NCBI RefSeq assembly: GCF_002831645.1 | Contig: NZ_CP025117.1 | Location: 1,867,514-1,931,513 of the forward strand | Reading direction: 5' to 3' | Origin: Olleya sp. Bg11-27 | Lineage (GTDB): Bacteria > Bacteroidota > Bacteroidia > Flavobacteriales > Flavobacteriaceae | DNA: 64,000 nt | In this document: piece after piece, positions 51,943 through 61,953 of the stretch | How positions within the stretch are numbered: position 1 is the first letter of the stretch | Layout of the letters: every line of letters starts with the position of its first letter | Translations under genes and position numbers: made by a program | Notes under the pieces: generated by a model | Seen by the model: only the letters and a program-made list of their open reading frames with translations | Database searches by the model: none | Told to the model about the DNA's origin: nothing

Positions 51943-53178
51943 TTATTGCGCTTTTAGTTTTTTACTAACAGCGTTATACATTTCATTATAACGTGTATAC
52001 AGAAAAGGGATACTTTCAATAGTTGCATATTTATTAAGAATTGCCATTAGTGTCTCTGCTTTTTTATTTTCTTTATCAATTATAAGGGTATTGATTTTAT
52101 ATAATATATTAAATCGGTAGAGCTCTAAATAACTATGTTGATCGACGCTATTTAGATTAATATATTGGGTTAGCTCTAGTACGTTTGATATTTGCGTTAG
52201 ATAGTCGTTAAAATCTTGAGTTTGGTTATTTGTTGCTTCTAGTTTGTCTACTAAAGCATTTTCTGTACTATGATTTTCTAGGCCTAATCTGCTTGAGTTA
52301 TCAAACCCTTTAGAAAAGTAAACCGCTTTATTAAAATTGTTTTGTTTTAAAATGCTTAATAATAAACGTTCTCCTCTTAGTAAGTATCCCTTGTAAGTCG
52401 TTTTAGGTGTCCAAGTTAAACGGTTAATTTTTATTGGCTCTTCTTCTCGTTTTATAAAGTCTAAACTGTCTAATTGATTATCAGGTATGTCAAATACTAC
52501 ATTCTGATTTTTTTTTAAGAACAAAGGATACCATGCTGTGTTTAATAAACTACTGTCTATTATGGAGATGTCCTTTCTGAAATTTTCTACTGTTTGAAGA
52601 TAGTATATAGGAAAGAATGTCATGTCTCCAGAGACAAACAGGATAGCGTCCGTATTGCAAGCCATTAAGGTTTGTTTAAGGACTTCTAATCTATAATTAC
52701 TAAAACCACCTCTCTTTTTACCTTCTTTAAAAGCCCAAACTGCTGAGTCTTTTTTTTGTTCGTACAAATATTTTAACCCCATTGATCCCCATTCTGCAGT
52801 TATTTTAGAATAGGGATCTAACACTATTACTTCTCCTTTGTATTGGGGAGATAATTGGTTGACTTTTTCAAATTGAGCACTTGTTTTAATTAGTAAGTCT
52901 AAATCCATTCCTGTAATACCTCTGCCATCTTTGGCATTAATACGACTGTAAGTGTATCCTAAAAAGTAATTGGCTTCCGGATGGTTTGGCTCAATCAATA
53001 AGGCTTTTTCTAGCAAGTTAACGACTTGGTTAAAGTTTGCTTTGTCATACGCTTCTCTGTCTAAACTGTTTATGTTATTAAATTCTTTTTTAGAGTCATC
53101 TAAAAGGGTTTGAAAATTGGTTTGGCTTTGTGCGACCGTTATTGAAAAGTATAAAATAATTAAGGCTATTTTTTTCAT
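51943..53178 (-). CDS. TPR protein with DUF2723-like soluble domain
   Basis: The product has 411 residues. SPI signal (MKKIALIILYFSITVAQS), a TPR at about 46-90 (LLEKALLIEPNHPEANYFLG), then ACNTDAILFVSGDMTFFPIY YLQTVENFRKDISIIDSSLL NTAWYP, which closely resembles the extracytoplasmic part of Bacteroidota DUF2723 proteins (gDnDtyPlwylQev..R.DV.v.N.SLlntdWY). The C-terminal 90 residues are helical. There are no TM helices, so it is a soluble relative. Role unknown, possibly envelope. Confidence 0.78.
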   Translation of the reverse strand: MKKIALIILYFSITVAQSQTNFQTLLDDSKKEFNNINSLDREAYDKANFNQVVNLLEKALLIEPNHPEANYFLGYTYSRINAKDGRGITGMDLDLLIKTSAQFEKVNQLSPQYKGEVIVLDPYSKITAEWGSMGLKYLYEQKKDSAVWAFKEGKKRGGFSNYRLEVLKQTLMACNTDAILFVSGDMTFFPIYYLQTVENFRKDISIIDSSLLNTAWYPLFLKKNQNVVFDIPDNQLDSLDFIKREEEPIKINRLTWTPKTTYKGYLLRGERLLLSILKQNNFNKAVYFSKGFDNSSRLGLENHSTENALVDKLEATNNQTQDFNDYLTQISNVLELTQYINLNSVDQHSYLELYRFNILYKINTLIIDKENKKAETLMAILNKYATIESIPFLYTRYNEMYNAVSKKLKAQ

Positions 53179-53397
53179 ATTAATTAGCTGTGATGTAAAA
53201 TATTAAGTTATAATTATAAAATATGAGCCTCTAAGGTCGGTTAATTTTGGTTAAGGTTAGAACCTAAAAGCCCTTTTATTAGGTTGCTTTATTATGTTTT
53301 TAAAGATGTGTTTATATTTATGAAGTGATACCCTTTTTAATAATTATTTATTTTTATTAAGAACAGTCTTATAGGCTCTTATTTAAGTGACGAAACT

Positions 53398-53430
53398 AAA
53401 AAAACCACCCAGAATTGGATGGTTTTTAAA
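53398..53430 (-). terminator. terminator of pyc
   Basis: AAAAACCACCC-agaatt-GGATGGTTTTT hairpin 23 bp after the stop of pyc (53453), with T-run on minus. Confidence 0.7.
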
Positions 53431-53452
53431 TGAAGTGGATATTAAAATGCTA

Positions 53453-56400
53453 TTACGCTATGGTAACAATCAAATCGTTTTGTTTTACCATTTGACCTTC
53501 TTTTAGTGTTACTGATTTTATTTTTCCAGATTTAAAGGCAACAACAGTCGTCTCCATTTTCATAGCTTCAATTATAAATAAAGGATCGTTTTCTTGTACT
53601 TCTTGTCCTTTTTTAACTAAAACCTTATATAAGGAGCCTTGTAAAGGGGCACCGATTTGGTTATCATCAGCGGTATCTACTTTGCTGTTTTTTTCAATTT
53701 TAATGTTTAAAGATTTGTCTAATACGTCTACAAATCGATTTTCTCCATTAACCTTAAAAAAGATAGTTCGCATCCCTTCTTCATTAGGGATTCCGATGGA
53801 TAATAACTTAATAATTACTGTTTTTCCTGGTTCTAACTCGATTAGCGTTTCTTCACGCAGTGTCATCCCGTAAAAAAAGTTTTTAGTAGGCACTAAAGCT
53901 AAATTACCATAGGTTTTATAGTTTTCATGTGCTTGTTCAAATACTTTAGGGTATAAGGTGTACGATAAAAAGTCTTCCATCTCAATAGCACGCGTAAAGC
54001 CTTTTTGGAATTTCTTTTTGAAGGCGTTGTATTCTAGATCAAAATCTATTGGCTCTAGATGTGCGTTTGGCCTATTGGTATAGGGTTTGCGGTTTTTAAG
54101 AATAATTTTTTGAAGCTTTTTAGGGAAACCGCCTACGGGTTGTCCTAAATCTCCAACAAAGAAGCTTATTACAGAGTCAGGGAACGAAATCTCCTCGCCA
54201 CGTTCCATAACATCTTCTGTGGTTAGGTTATTGGTTACCATAAAAATAGCCATATCTCCGACCACTTTAGAGCTTGGTGTTACTTTAATTAAATTCCCAA
54301 ATAGTTTATTGACTTCGGCATACATTTTTTTAACCTCATCAAAACGATCTGCTAATCCTAAAGCGGTGGCTTGGGGACGTAAGTTACTGTATTGTCCACC
54401 TGGGATTTCATGTTCAAAAACCTCAGCCGTTCCTGCTTTTAAGCCTGACTCAAACGGATAATACAATTCGCGAGTGTCTTCCCAAAAGTTAGAAAACTGA
54501 TTTAGTTTAGGCATATCAAAAGCGTGTGCTCTTGGTTGGCCTTTCATCATCTCTACAGTGGCATTAAAGTTTGGTTGAGACGTTAATCCGGATAAACCAC
54601 TTAATGCAACATCAACCACATCAACGCCAGCTTCAATAGCTTTTAAATAGGTTGCAGTTTGCAATGATGAGGTATCGTGTGTATGTAAATGTATAGGCAC
54701 ATTTACGGTGTCTTTTAATGCAGCCACCAGTTCTGTTGCGGCGTATGGTTTTAATAAACCTGCCATGTCTTTTATAGCAATCATATGTGCTCCAGCATTT
54801 TCTAAGTCTTTAGCTAGCTGTGTATAATATTTTAGATTGTATTTTGTTTCGTTTACATCTAATATATCCCCTGTATAACTTAAGGCGGCTTCTGCAATTC
54901 CACCTGTTTTGTTACGCACATAACTAATACTTGGTTCCATTGCTTTTACCCAGTTTAAAGAATCGAATATTCTGAAAATATCAACACCATTCTCCCACGA
55001 TTTTTCAACAAATTTCTCGATCAAATTATCTGGATACGCCTTATATCCCACACCGTTAGAACCACGTAGTAACATTTGGAATAATATGTTTGGTACTGCT
55101 TTACGCAATTCTCTTAAACGGGTCCAAGGACTTTCGTGCAAGAAACGTAAGCAAACATCAAAGGTAGCACCACCCCAAACTTCCATACTAAAGGTGTTTG
55201 GATGGTTTTTTGCAAAACTTTCTGCAACTTTAAGCATGTCAAACGTTCGCATTCTTGTCGCTAATAACGATTGATGCGCATCACGCATAGTGGTGTCCGT
55301 AAAATGAATCTTTTTCTCGTCTTTTAACCAGGCGCAAAATTGTTCTGGCCCTAGCTCTGTCAGTAAATCTTTTGTTCCTTTTGGATAGGGATCTGCTAAA
55401 CTAAACTTTGGTACTTTAGGGGTTCTGAAGACTTTATTGTCGTCAATATTTTTGACATCAGAATTTCCGTTAACGATAACTTCTGCTAAAAACTTAACCA
55501 CCTTAGAGGTTCGATCCTGTGGTAATTTTATTTTGAATAGTGCAGGGGTGTTCTGAATAAAATTAACCGTGACCTTCCCATTTTTAAAAGTGGGATGTTG
55601 AATAACATTTTGTAAAAAATGAATGTTTGTTTTAACGCCTCTAATCCTAAATTCTTTTAAAGCACGTACCATTTTACGTGTGGCGCCATCTAATGTTCTT
55701 CCATGAGACGATACTTTGACTAACATCGAGTCAAAAAACGGACTGACTTGATACCCTTGGTAAATACTTCCAGCATCTAAACGAATCCCCATTCCTGAGG
55801 CACTTCTATAGGTCGTTACATTACCATAGTCTGGTGTGAAGTTGTTTTCTGGGTCTTCTGTGGTTAGTCTGCATTGTAAAGCAAACCCGTAGGTTGCTAA
55901 TGTCTCTTGGCCATATATTTTAATTTGCTCACTAGATAATTTATAACCTCCAGCAATAAATATTTGTGTTTTTACAAGGTCTATACCTGTCACCATTTCG
56001 GTAACCGTATGTTCTACTTGTATTCTTGGGTTGACCTCAATAAAGTAAATATTGTCTTCTTGATCTACTAAAAACTCTACAGTACCAATATTGTTATAGC
56101 TTACTTTGGTTGCTATTGCGACTGCATATTTGTAAAGGGCTTCTTTTACTTTGGTAGATACATTAAAAGAGGGCGCAATTTCTACTACTTTTTGATGACG
56201 ACGTTGTACGGAGCAATCTCTTTCAAATAAATGGCGAATGTTACCATGTCTGTCGGCTACAATTTGAACTTCAATATGTTTTGGGTTTTCGACATATTTT
56301 TCTAAAAACATGGTGTCATCGCCAAAGGCGTTTAATGACTCATTACGAGCCGAGTCAAAGTTGGTTTCTAAATCCTCGGCAGATCTAATAATACGCATGC

Positions 56401-56905
56401 CGCGTCCACCACCACCAGAAGCCGCTTTTAACATTAAAGGATACCCAATACTTTCGGCTTGAGATATCGCCACTTTTAAAGAGGTGAGTGCTTTTGTGTT
56501 ACTTTCGATAATAGGTACTTGACATTGTGCTGCTATTTTTTTAGCAGTGATTTTATCGCCTAAAGCATCCATTACTTCTGGATCTGGTCCAATAAAAATA
56601 ATGCCTTTTTTAGCACATCGTCTAGCAAACTCTGAGTTTTCTGATAAAAATCCGTAACCTGGATGTATTGCATCGACCTGTTTAGATTTTGCCAAATCTA
56701 TAATGCCATCCATATCTAAATATGGTTTTAAAGGTTGATTGTCGTCTCCAATTTGATAGGACTCATCAGCTTTATTTCTGTGTTGGGAGTAGCGGTCTTC
56801 GTATGTGTAAATGGCGACTGTAGCAATGTTTAACTCCGTACAAGCCCGTAAGACTCTAATAGCAATTTCACCTCTATTAGCAACAAGGATTTTTTTGATT
56901 TTCAT
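53453..56905 (-). CDS. pyc: pyruvate carboxylase
   Basis: The product has 1150 residues, full length. Biotin carboxylase domain at the N-terminus (MKIKKILVANRGEIAIRVLR, ATP-grasp with MLKAASGGGGRGMRIIRS, EVNPRIQVEHTVTE), carboxyltransferase domain in the middle (FTDTTMRDAHQSLLATRMRT; HLHTHDTSS metal site), and C-terminal biotinyl domain with Lys1116 in EAMKMET. It converts pyruvate, bicarbonate and ATP into oxaloacetate, the main anaplerotic step. Stand-alone, with a promoter-like element upstream and terminator downstream. Confidence 0.97.
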   Translation of the reverse strand: MKIKKILVANRGEIAIRVLRACTELNIATVAIYTYEDRYSQHRNKADESYQIGDDNQPLKPYLDMDGIIDLAKSKQVDAIHPGYGFLSENSEFARRCAKKGIIFIGPDPEVMDALGDKITAKKIAAQCQVPIIESNTKALTSLKVAISQAESIGYPLMLKAASGGGGRGMRIIRSAEDLETNFDSARNESLNAFGDDTMFLEKYVENPKHIEVQIVADRHGNIRHLFERDCSVQRRHQKVVEIAPSFNVSTKVKEALYKYAVAIATKVSYNNIGTVEFLVDQEDNIYFIEVNPRIQVEHTVTEMVTGIDLVKTQIFIAGGYKLSSEQIKIYGQETLATYGFALQCRLTTEDPENNFTPDYGNVTTYRSASGMGIRLDAGSIYQGYQVSPFFDSMLVKVSSHGRTLDGATRKMVRALKEFRIRGVKTNIHFLQNVIQHPTFKNGKVTVNFIQNTPALFKIKLPQDRTSKVVKFLAEVIVNGNSDVKNIDDNKVFRTPKVPKFSLADPYPKGTKDLLTELGPEQFCAWLKDEKKIHFTDTTMRDAHQSLLATRMRTFDMLKVAESFAKNHPNTFSMEVWGGATFDVCLRFLHESPWTRLRELRKAVPNILFQMLLRGSNGVGYKAYPDNLIEKFVEKSWENGVDIFRIFDSLNWVKAMEPSISYVRNKTGGIAEAALSYTGDILDVNETKYNLKYYTQLAKDLENAGAHMIAIKDMAGLLKPYAATELVAALKDTVNVPIHLHTHDTSSLQTATYLKAIEAGVDVVDVALSGLSGLTSQPNFNATVEMMKGQPRAHAFDMPKLNQFSNFWEDTRELYYPFESGLKAGTAEVFEHEIPGGQYSNLRPQATALGLADRFDEVKKMYAEVNKLFGNLIKVTPSSKVVGDMAIFMVTNNLTTEDVMERGEEISFPDSVISFFVGDLGQPVGGFPKKLQKIILKNRKPYTNRPNAHLEPIDFDLEYNAFKKKFQKGFTRAIEMEDFLSYTLYPKVFEQAHENYKTYGNLALVPTKNFFYGMTLREETLIELEPGKTVIIKLLSIGIPNEEGMRTIFFKVNGENRFVDVLDKSLNIKIEKNSKVDTADDNQIGAPLQGSLYKVLVKKGQEVQENDPLFIIEAMKMETTVVAFKSGKIKSVTLKEGQMVKQNDLIVTIA

Positions 56906-56940
56906 TTTATAGTGTGTGTTAGTGTGTGTTGTTTTTATGT

Positions 56941-56948
56941 CAAAGCTA
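56941..56948 (-). promoter_or_regulatory. -7 element of pyc
   Basis: TAGCTTTG on minus (TAnnTTTG), about 36 bp before the start at 56905. A -33 TTG is not clear. Confidence 0.4.
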
Positions 56949-57352
56949 TTTTACGATTTTGGCAGACTTTTGTAAAAACTATTTAAAAGGATAGTGCTAC
57001 GGAGTCTAAATTGTAAAGGTCATTAAAGTTAAAAAGGGTTGGTATCACTTTTTAATGCGTACTTGATACGCTTTAAAATTAATGAAAGGCTTGCTTTTTT
57101 AGCCTACAGGCTATAAGATAATTTTTATTTGTGAAAAATACAATGCATGCATAGTATTTTTTGTTTAAAGATTATAAACGGCAACTATTGGGGGTAAGGT
57201 GCATTTTTTATTCAGGATGTGCATTTGTCCTCTTAATGGTGTCAGTCTTTTTACAAAATAATATTGTTTTGTTTTTACTAAAAGCCTTATTAAAGATGCT
57301 ATTGGAAGGGTGTTGTAACCAAATTAGGTTGCATTGATTGACAAAATACTGA
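56949..57352. other. intergenic, nothing supported
   Basis: About 400 bp between the histidine kinase stop and pyc's promoter. AT-rich, no ORF over 40 codons that looks coding, no repeat of the array families. Contains atgcatgcat near 57143, a small palindrome. Confidence 0.4.
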
Positions 57353-59572
57353 TTATAACCTCGTCTGGTCTGCATTGGATAAAGCTAGGTATAACTTCTC
57401 AAATTCGATAGGTTTCCAAAGGACATCTGCAAATAAATCAGAATGTGTTTTATTATTTTTAGTAGTCATAACATCTGCTGTAATCGCAAATATTGGCGTG
57501 GTACTATTTAAATTGTCTTTTTTGACAATTAACTTGGTGGCGTCAATACCATTCATTTCCGGCATATGTAAGTCCATCAAAATAAAGTCATACTTTGTCT
57601 TTTTTGAATAGTCTACCGCAACTTTACCATTAATAGCATGGTCTGTTTTGACACCCCATTTAGATAATACCTTTGTAATAAGAATGGCATTCATCATGGT
57701 GTCTTCGACTAATAGTATCACTTTGTCTTTTAATAAATGTAATTCAGGTTTGATTTTACTAATAATTGGCGCTGCTTTTTCTAACTTTATGTAGAAGAAA
57801 AACTCAGAGCCTTCTTGTAATTTGCTTTTTACTTGTATTTCGCTATTATGTAATTTGACTAATTTTTTAACAATAGCTAATCCTAATCCAGTGCCACCTT
57901 GTTTTCTGGTCATTACTGGTTTTATTTGCGCAAAACTATTAAATATTTCGGCTAAATCTTTTTTAGAAATTCCTTCTCCAGTGTCTACAATACTAATTAA
58001 AATGGTATCGTGTTTTGGGGTTTGCTTCTCTAATGTTAGATTAAAGGAGATGCTTCCTTTTTGAGTGAATTTAATAGCGTTTCCAATAAGATTACTAATT
58101 ATCTGAGTAAACTTAGTTTGGTCTACAAGGTAATTTTGGGGTATTGGTATGTTGTTATTTAAGGTCAATTTTAAGCCTTTAGAGTGTGCTAAATTGATGT
58201 GTAAGTTTGTAATGTTATTACAAAAGGTATTAAAAGGGGTGTTGTCAAGCTCTAATGCCGTTTTTTTAGAGTCTAATTTAGAGAAATCTAAAACGTCATT
58301 GACAATACTAATTAAGTTATTAGAGGCAAATTCCAGACTGTTTAATAGCTTTTTGTTTTCGCCGAAGACTTGGTCTTCCAAAATGGAAATAATAGTGGTC
58401 ATGGCATTTAATGGCGTCCGTATCTCATGACTCATAACCGATAAAAATTCTTGCTTTAATTTGACAGCTTTTAAGTCGTCTTGATTTTTTTTATCAATGC
58501 TTTTTTGTTTCTCCTTTTGAAGTAAAGCGTCGTTTTCTAATTCGTTAGTTTTATTTATCAAGTTATAGTTTTCCATAACTTGTTGTGTTTGGGTATTCAT
58601 CATGACTTCCTTTTCTCCTAGGTATAACTCTAGATATTTAAAGGCTTTAATGATTTGATTTCCTTTTTTGTAAATAAGATATAATTGATGGTATCCTTTT
58701 ATTTTTGTTATCGAAATATTGTAAGAAGTAGAGAGGTTTAAACCCTTAATTATTGTTAGTTCTGCTTTTTTTAGGTCGTCTGCTTTATAGTGTAGTTTAC
58801 CTAATTTATTGTAGGCCATACAGGCGCCTGTTATTTCGACGACTTTATTGTAAGTCGCAATGGCTGCTAAAAAATCTGCTTCAGCGTTTTTATTATCACC
58901 CAAAGCAAAATGTATTTTACCTCGTCCATATAGTGCAAATCCATACCCTCTAGTATCTCCAGATTGTTTTTTTAATGCAATAGAGTGCTCTATCATACGT
59001 AGGGCACATCTGGTTTTATTCTTTTTTAGTAATAAACCAGATAGATTATTGTAGACATTAGATTCTAGATTTATACAACCTACTTTTCTAGCATTTTTTA
59101 TAGCGTCTTTGTAAGATTTAAACGCATTGGACTGATCGCCAATATACTCGTAAGCAGTACCAATTGCTTTTCCTACTTTGGATTGATTTCTATAATCGCC
59201 ACGCTTTTTGTAAATACGCATGGCTTCAATCAAATAAATTAAACCTTGGTGATAGTTATCGGTTTTGTAATGTATACTACCAATGGTGTATTTGGAATCT
59301 GCAACACCATTTTGGTCGCCAATGGACTTAAAAATAGACAGTGCTTCTTTGGCATACTTACTAGCGTCGTTATAATCGCTAATAATCATGGAATACAGAC
59401 CTAGTTGATTTAAGCTACGCGCTATTACGTATTTGTTGTCAAGGTCTCTACTAATTTGTAAGGCGGCTTTGGCAAGTAAGATACTCTCTTGTAAATCTAA
59501 TGAGCGCTGCGCATAAGCTTTTGTAAGTAACACATTAGCTTTTTCTATGTTTTGAGGAGGCGTATCAGGCAT
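57353..59572 (-). CDS. soluble TPR hybrid histidine kinase
   Basis: The product has 739 residues without signal or TM. Seven or so TPRs (about 1-320, ARSLNQLGLYSMIISDYNDA, YNKLGKLHYKADDLKKAELT), a coiled-coil linker (about 330-375), HisKA with H-box FLSVMSHEIRTPLNAM (His382), HATPase with NLIGNAIKFT, VDTGEGIS and GGTGLGLAIVKKL, and a C-terminal receiver (LLVEDTMMNAILITK, phospho-Asp667 in FILMDLHMPEMNG, DVLWKP Lys). Cytosolic hybrid kinase; signal probably sensed through the TPR part. No output regulator next to it. MPDTPP start fits the reading frame. Confidence 0.9.
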   Translation of the reverse strand: MPDTPPQNIEKANVLLTKAYAQRSLDLQESILLAKAALQISRDLDNKYVIARSLNQLGLYSMIISDYNDASKYAKEALSIFKSIGDQNGVADSKYTIGSIHYKTDNYHQGLIYLIEAMRIYKKRGDYRNQSKVGKAIGTAYEYIGDQSNAFKSYKDAIKNARKVGCINLESNVYNNLSGLLLKKNKTRCALRMIEHSIALKKQSGDTRGYGFALYGRGKIHFALGDNKNAEADFLAAIATYNKVVEITGACMAYNKLGKLHYKADDLKKAELTIIKGLNLSTSYNISITKIKGYHQLYLIYKKGNQIIKAFKYLELYLGEKEVMMNTQTQQVMENYNLINKTNELENDALLQKEKQKSIDKKNQDDLKAVKLKQEFLSVMSHEIRTPLNAMTTIISILEDQVFGENKKLLNSLEFASNNLISIVNDVLDFSKLDSKKTALELDNTPFNTFCNNITNLHINLAHSKGLKLTLNNNIPIPQNYLVDQTKFTQIISNLIGNAIKFTQKGSISFNLTLEKQTPKHDTILISIVDTGEGISKKDLAEIFNSFAQIKPVMTRKQGGTGLGLAIVKKLVKLHNSEIQVKSKLQEGSEFFFYIKLEKAAPIISKIKPELHLLKDKVILLVEDTMMNAILITKVLSKWGVKTDHAINGKVAVDYSKKTKYDFILMDLHMPEMNGIDATKLIVKKDNLNSTTPIFAITADVMTTKNNKTHSDLFADVLWKPIEFEKLYLALSNADQTRL

Positions 59573-59673
59573 TTACTAAAAGTAGGTTTATTATGTGAAT
59601 TTAACAAAAATAATAAAAGCTTTTAATAATTAGGACGCTATGATTTTTTTAAATCTATTGACTTGTATTAAAC

Positions 59674-59702
59674 AAAAAAACCACCTCTAGAGGTGGTTTT
59701 TT
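59674..59702 (-). terminator. terminator, likely of htpG
   Basis: Perfect CCACCTCTAGAGGTGG palindrome with A7 and T6 flanks, so it can work on both strands. Lies 89 bp after the stop of htpG. Confidence 0.85.
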
Positions 59703-59790
59703 AATTTCCGCGAAAGCGGTATAGTACTGTTTAAAGCGGTTATTTTTATATTCTTCGCTGTGCTTAGACTACTAACCCTTTAATTATAAA

Positions 59791-61707
59791 TTACTTTAAT
59801 AAAGCATAACTACGTTTGATAAAGTCTGATAATTCTTTTCCTTTTAAAAGACCTTGAGATAAACGTGCTAAATCTAAACTTTGCGTAATTAAATCCGCTT
59901 GTTTGTCCTTAGCTTCAGTATTTAAAATCTCGTTAACAAGCTCTGAGTTTGTATTAACCACAAGGTTATACATTTCTGGCATGTTACCAAACATTTGCAT
60001 ACCACCGCCACCGCCAGACGCTTGCATCTCTTTCATACGACGCATAAATTCTGGTTGTGTAATCATAAATGGTGTAGCGTTACTGTCCATAGCCTCTAAT
60101 TGTACCATGAATTTATCAGAAGGCACCACTTCTTTCAATAACTCGTCTAACGTTTTTGTTTGCGCATCGTCTAATTTAGAAATTGTAGTTTCGTCCTTAG
60201 CAATTAACTTGTCAATAGAATCTGCATCTACACGAGAAAAAGTAATGTTTTCTTTAGTCGATTCTAATTTTTGCATTAAATGCGAAATAATAGGACTATC
60301 TAACAATAACACTTCATAACCTTTGTCTTTTGCAGCTTCCACATAACTGTGTTGCGCTTCTTGGTTACTAGTATAAAGGATAACTAATTTACCATCCTTA
60401 TCTGTTTGTTTTGCTTTGATAGCGTTTAATAACTCCTCATAAGTGTAGTATTTGTTATCTACCGTTGGGTATAATGCAAACGCATCTGCTTTATCGAAGA
60501 ATTTGTCTTCAGATAACATACCATATTCGATAACAATTTTAATGTCATTCCACTTCGCTTCAAACTCTTCACGATTGTTGTTGAATAACGATTTTAATTT
60601 GTCTGCGACTTTACGAGAGATGTAAGATGATATTTTTTTAACAGCACCATCTGCTTGTAAATAACTACGAGATACGTTTAATGGGATGTCTGGACTGTCA
60701 ATCACACCACGTAACATCGTTAAAAATTCTGGTACAATCCCTTCTACATTATCTGTAACGTATACTTGGTTTTGGTACAATTGGATTTTATCCTTTTGCA
60801 TCGCCATATCCTGAGACATCTTAGGGAAGTATAAAATACCTGTAAGATTAAATGGATAATCTACATTTAAGTGAATGTGGAATAATGGATCTTCGTGTTG
60901 TGCAGGGTATAACTCTCTGTAAAAGTTAGTATAATCTTCATCCGTTAAATCTGCTGGTTGTTTAGTCCAAGCTGGTGTAGGATTATTAATAATATTATCT
61001 ACAGTGATTTTTTTCTGAGGCTCAGTTGTTTCTTTACCTTCAGCATCTTTTGTCGTTGCAGGAGTATGCTCAGGATCGTTTATTTCTTTAGTTCCAAATT
61101 TGATTGGAATAGGCATAAACTTGTTGTACTTATACAATAAACTACTGATACGTGCTTCTTCTAAAAACTCAAGAGAATCTTCTGCGATGTGCAAGATAAT
61201 CTCCGTTCCTCTATCTGTTTTGTCAGCGTCTTCTAAAGTAAATTCTGGAGAGCCATCACAGGTCCAATGTGCTCCTTTTGTTCCTTCTTTATGAGATTTA
61301 GTAATAATTTCTACTTTTTCTGCAACCATAAAGGCAGAGTAAAACCCTAAACCAAAGTGTCCGATAATTCCAGAATCTTTAGCACTGTCCTTATACTTGT
61401 CTAAAAACTCTTCAGCTCCAGAAAATGCAACTTGATTGATATACTTTTCAACCTCGTCTGCCGTCATCCCTAAACCTTGATCGATAATATGAAGTTTTTT
61501 ACCTTCTTTATCAATTTTAACCTCGATTACTGGGTTTCCGTATTCGGCTTTAGATTCGCCAATAGTCGTTAAATGCTTTAATTTTAATGTTGCATCTGTA
61601 CCATTACTTATCAGCTCACGTAAAAATATTTCGTGATCACTGTACAAGAATTTTTTAATTAATGGGAAAATGTTTTCTACTGAAACATTAATACTTCCTT
61701 TTGCCAT
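59791..61707 (-). CDS. htpG: molecular chaperone HtpG (bacterial Hsp90)
   Basis: The product has 638 residues. N-terminal GHKL ATPase domain (SDHEIFLRELISNGTDATLK, IDQGLGMT, GHFGLGFYSAFMVA, DRGTEIILHI), the middle domain with the NVSRSYLQ and LYPTVDNKYYTYEEL segments, and the C-terminal dimerisation domain (ATPFMITQPEFMRRMKEMQA). The ELISNGTDA string differs slightly from the usual ELISNASDA. Gly-rich SGGGGGMQMFG linker near 565. A single gene with its own terminator. Confidence 0.97.
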   Translation of the reverse strand: MAKGSINVSVENIFPLIKKFLYSDHEIFLRELISNGTDATLKLKHLTTIGESKAEYGNPVIEVKIDKEGKKLHIIDQGLGMTADEVEKYINQVAFSGAEEFLDKYKDSAKDSGIIGHFGLGFYSAFMVAEKVEIITKSHKEGTKGAHWTCDGSPEFTLEDADKTDRGTEIILHIAEDSLEFLEEARISSLLYKYNKFMPIPIKFGTKEINDPEHTPATTKDAEGKETTEPQKKITVDNIINNPTPAWTKQPADLTDEDYTNFYRELYPAQHEDPLFHIHLNVDYPFNLTGILYFPKMSQDMAMQKDKIQLYQNQVYVTDNVEGIVPEFLTMLRGVIDSPDIPLNVSRSYLQADGAVKKISSYISRKVADKLKSLFNNNREEFEAKWNDIKIVIEYGMLSEDKFFDKADAFALYPTVDNKYYTYEELLNAIKAKQTDKDGKLVILYTSNQEAQHSYVEAAKDKGYEVLLLDSPIISHLMQKLESTKENITFSRVDADSIDKLIAKDETTISKLDDAQTKTLDELLKEVVPSDKFMVQLEAMDSNATPFMITQPEFMRRMKEMQASGGGGGMQMFGNMPEMYNLVVNTNSELVNEILNTEAKDKQADLITQSLDLARLSQGLLKGKELSDFIKRSYALLK

Positions 61708-61901
61708 GATGTTATTTATTTTTTAAATTCCGCTTAAGCGAAAATCTTTTATTAATTTCTGAATAGTTAATAGACAACAAAAATGCCAATTGCTTAAATA
61801 TGACAAGATGACACTTGTAAATTAGTTTAAAGTATTATGCACGCATAACGAATAAAATATAATTGTGAAATGATTATTGATGAAAGCATTAAATTGCCCT
61901 A

Positions 61902-61928
61902 CTATTCTTTTTTAATTGAAAAGAATAG
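61902..61928. promoter_or_regulatory. perfect inverted repeat upstream of fabH
   Basis: CTATTCTTTT-TTAATTG-AAAAGAATAG, ten-bp arms, ending 26 bp before the fabH start. Could be an operator or leader hairpin; no known factor fits. Confidence 0.45.
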
Positions 61929-61953
61929 ATAGATCTAATAAAAATATAATTTA

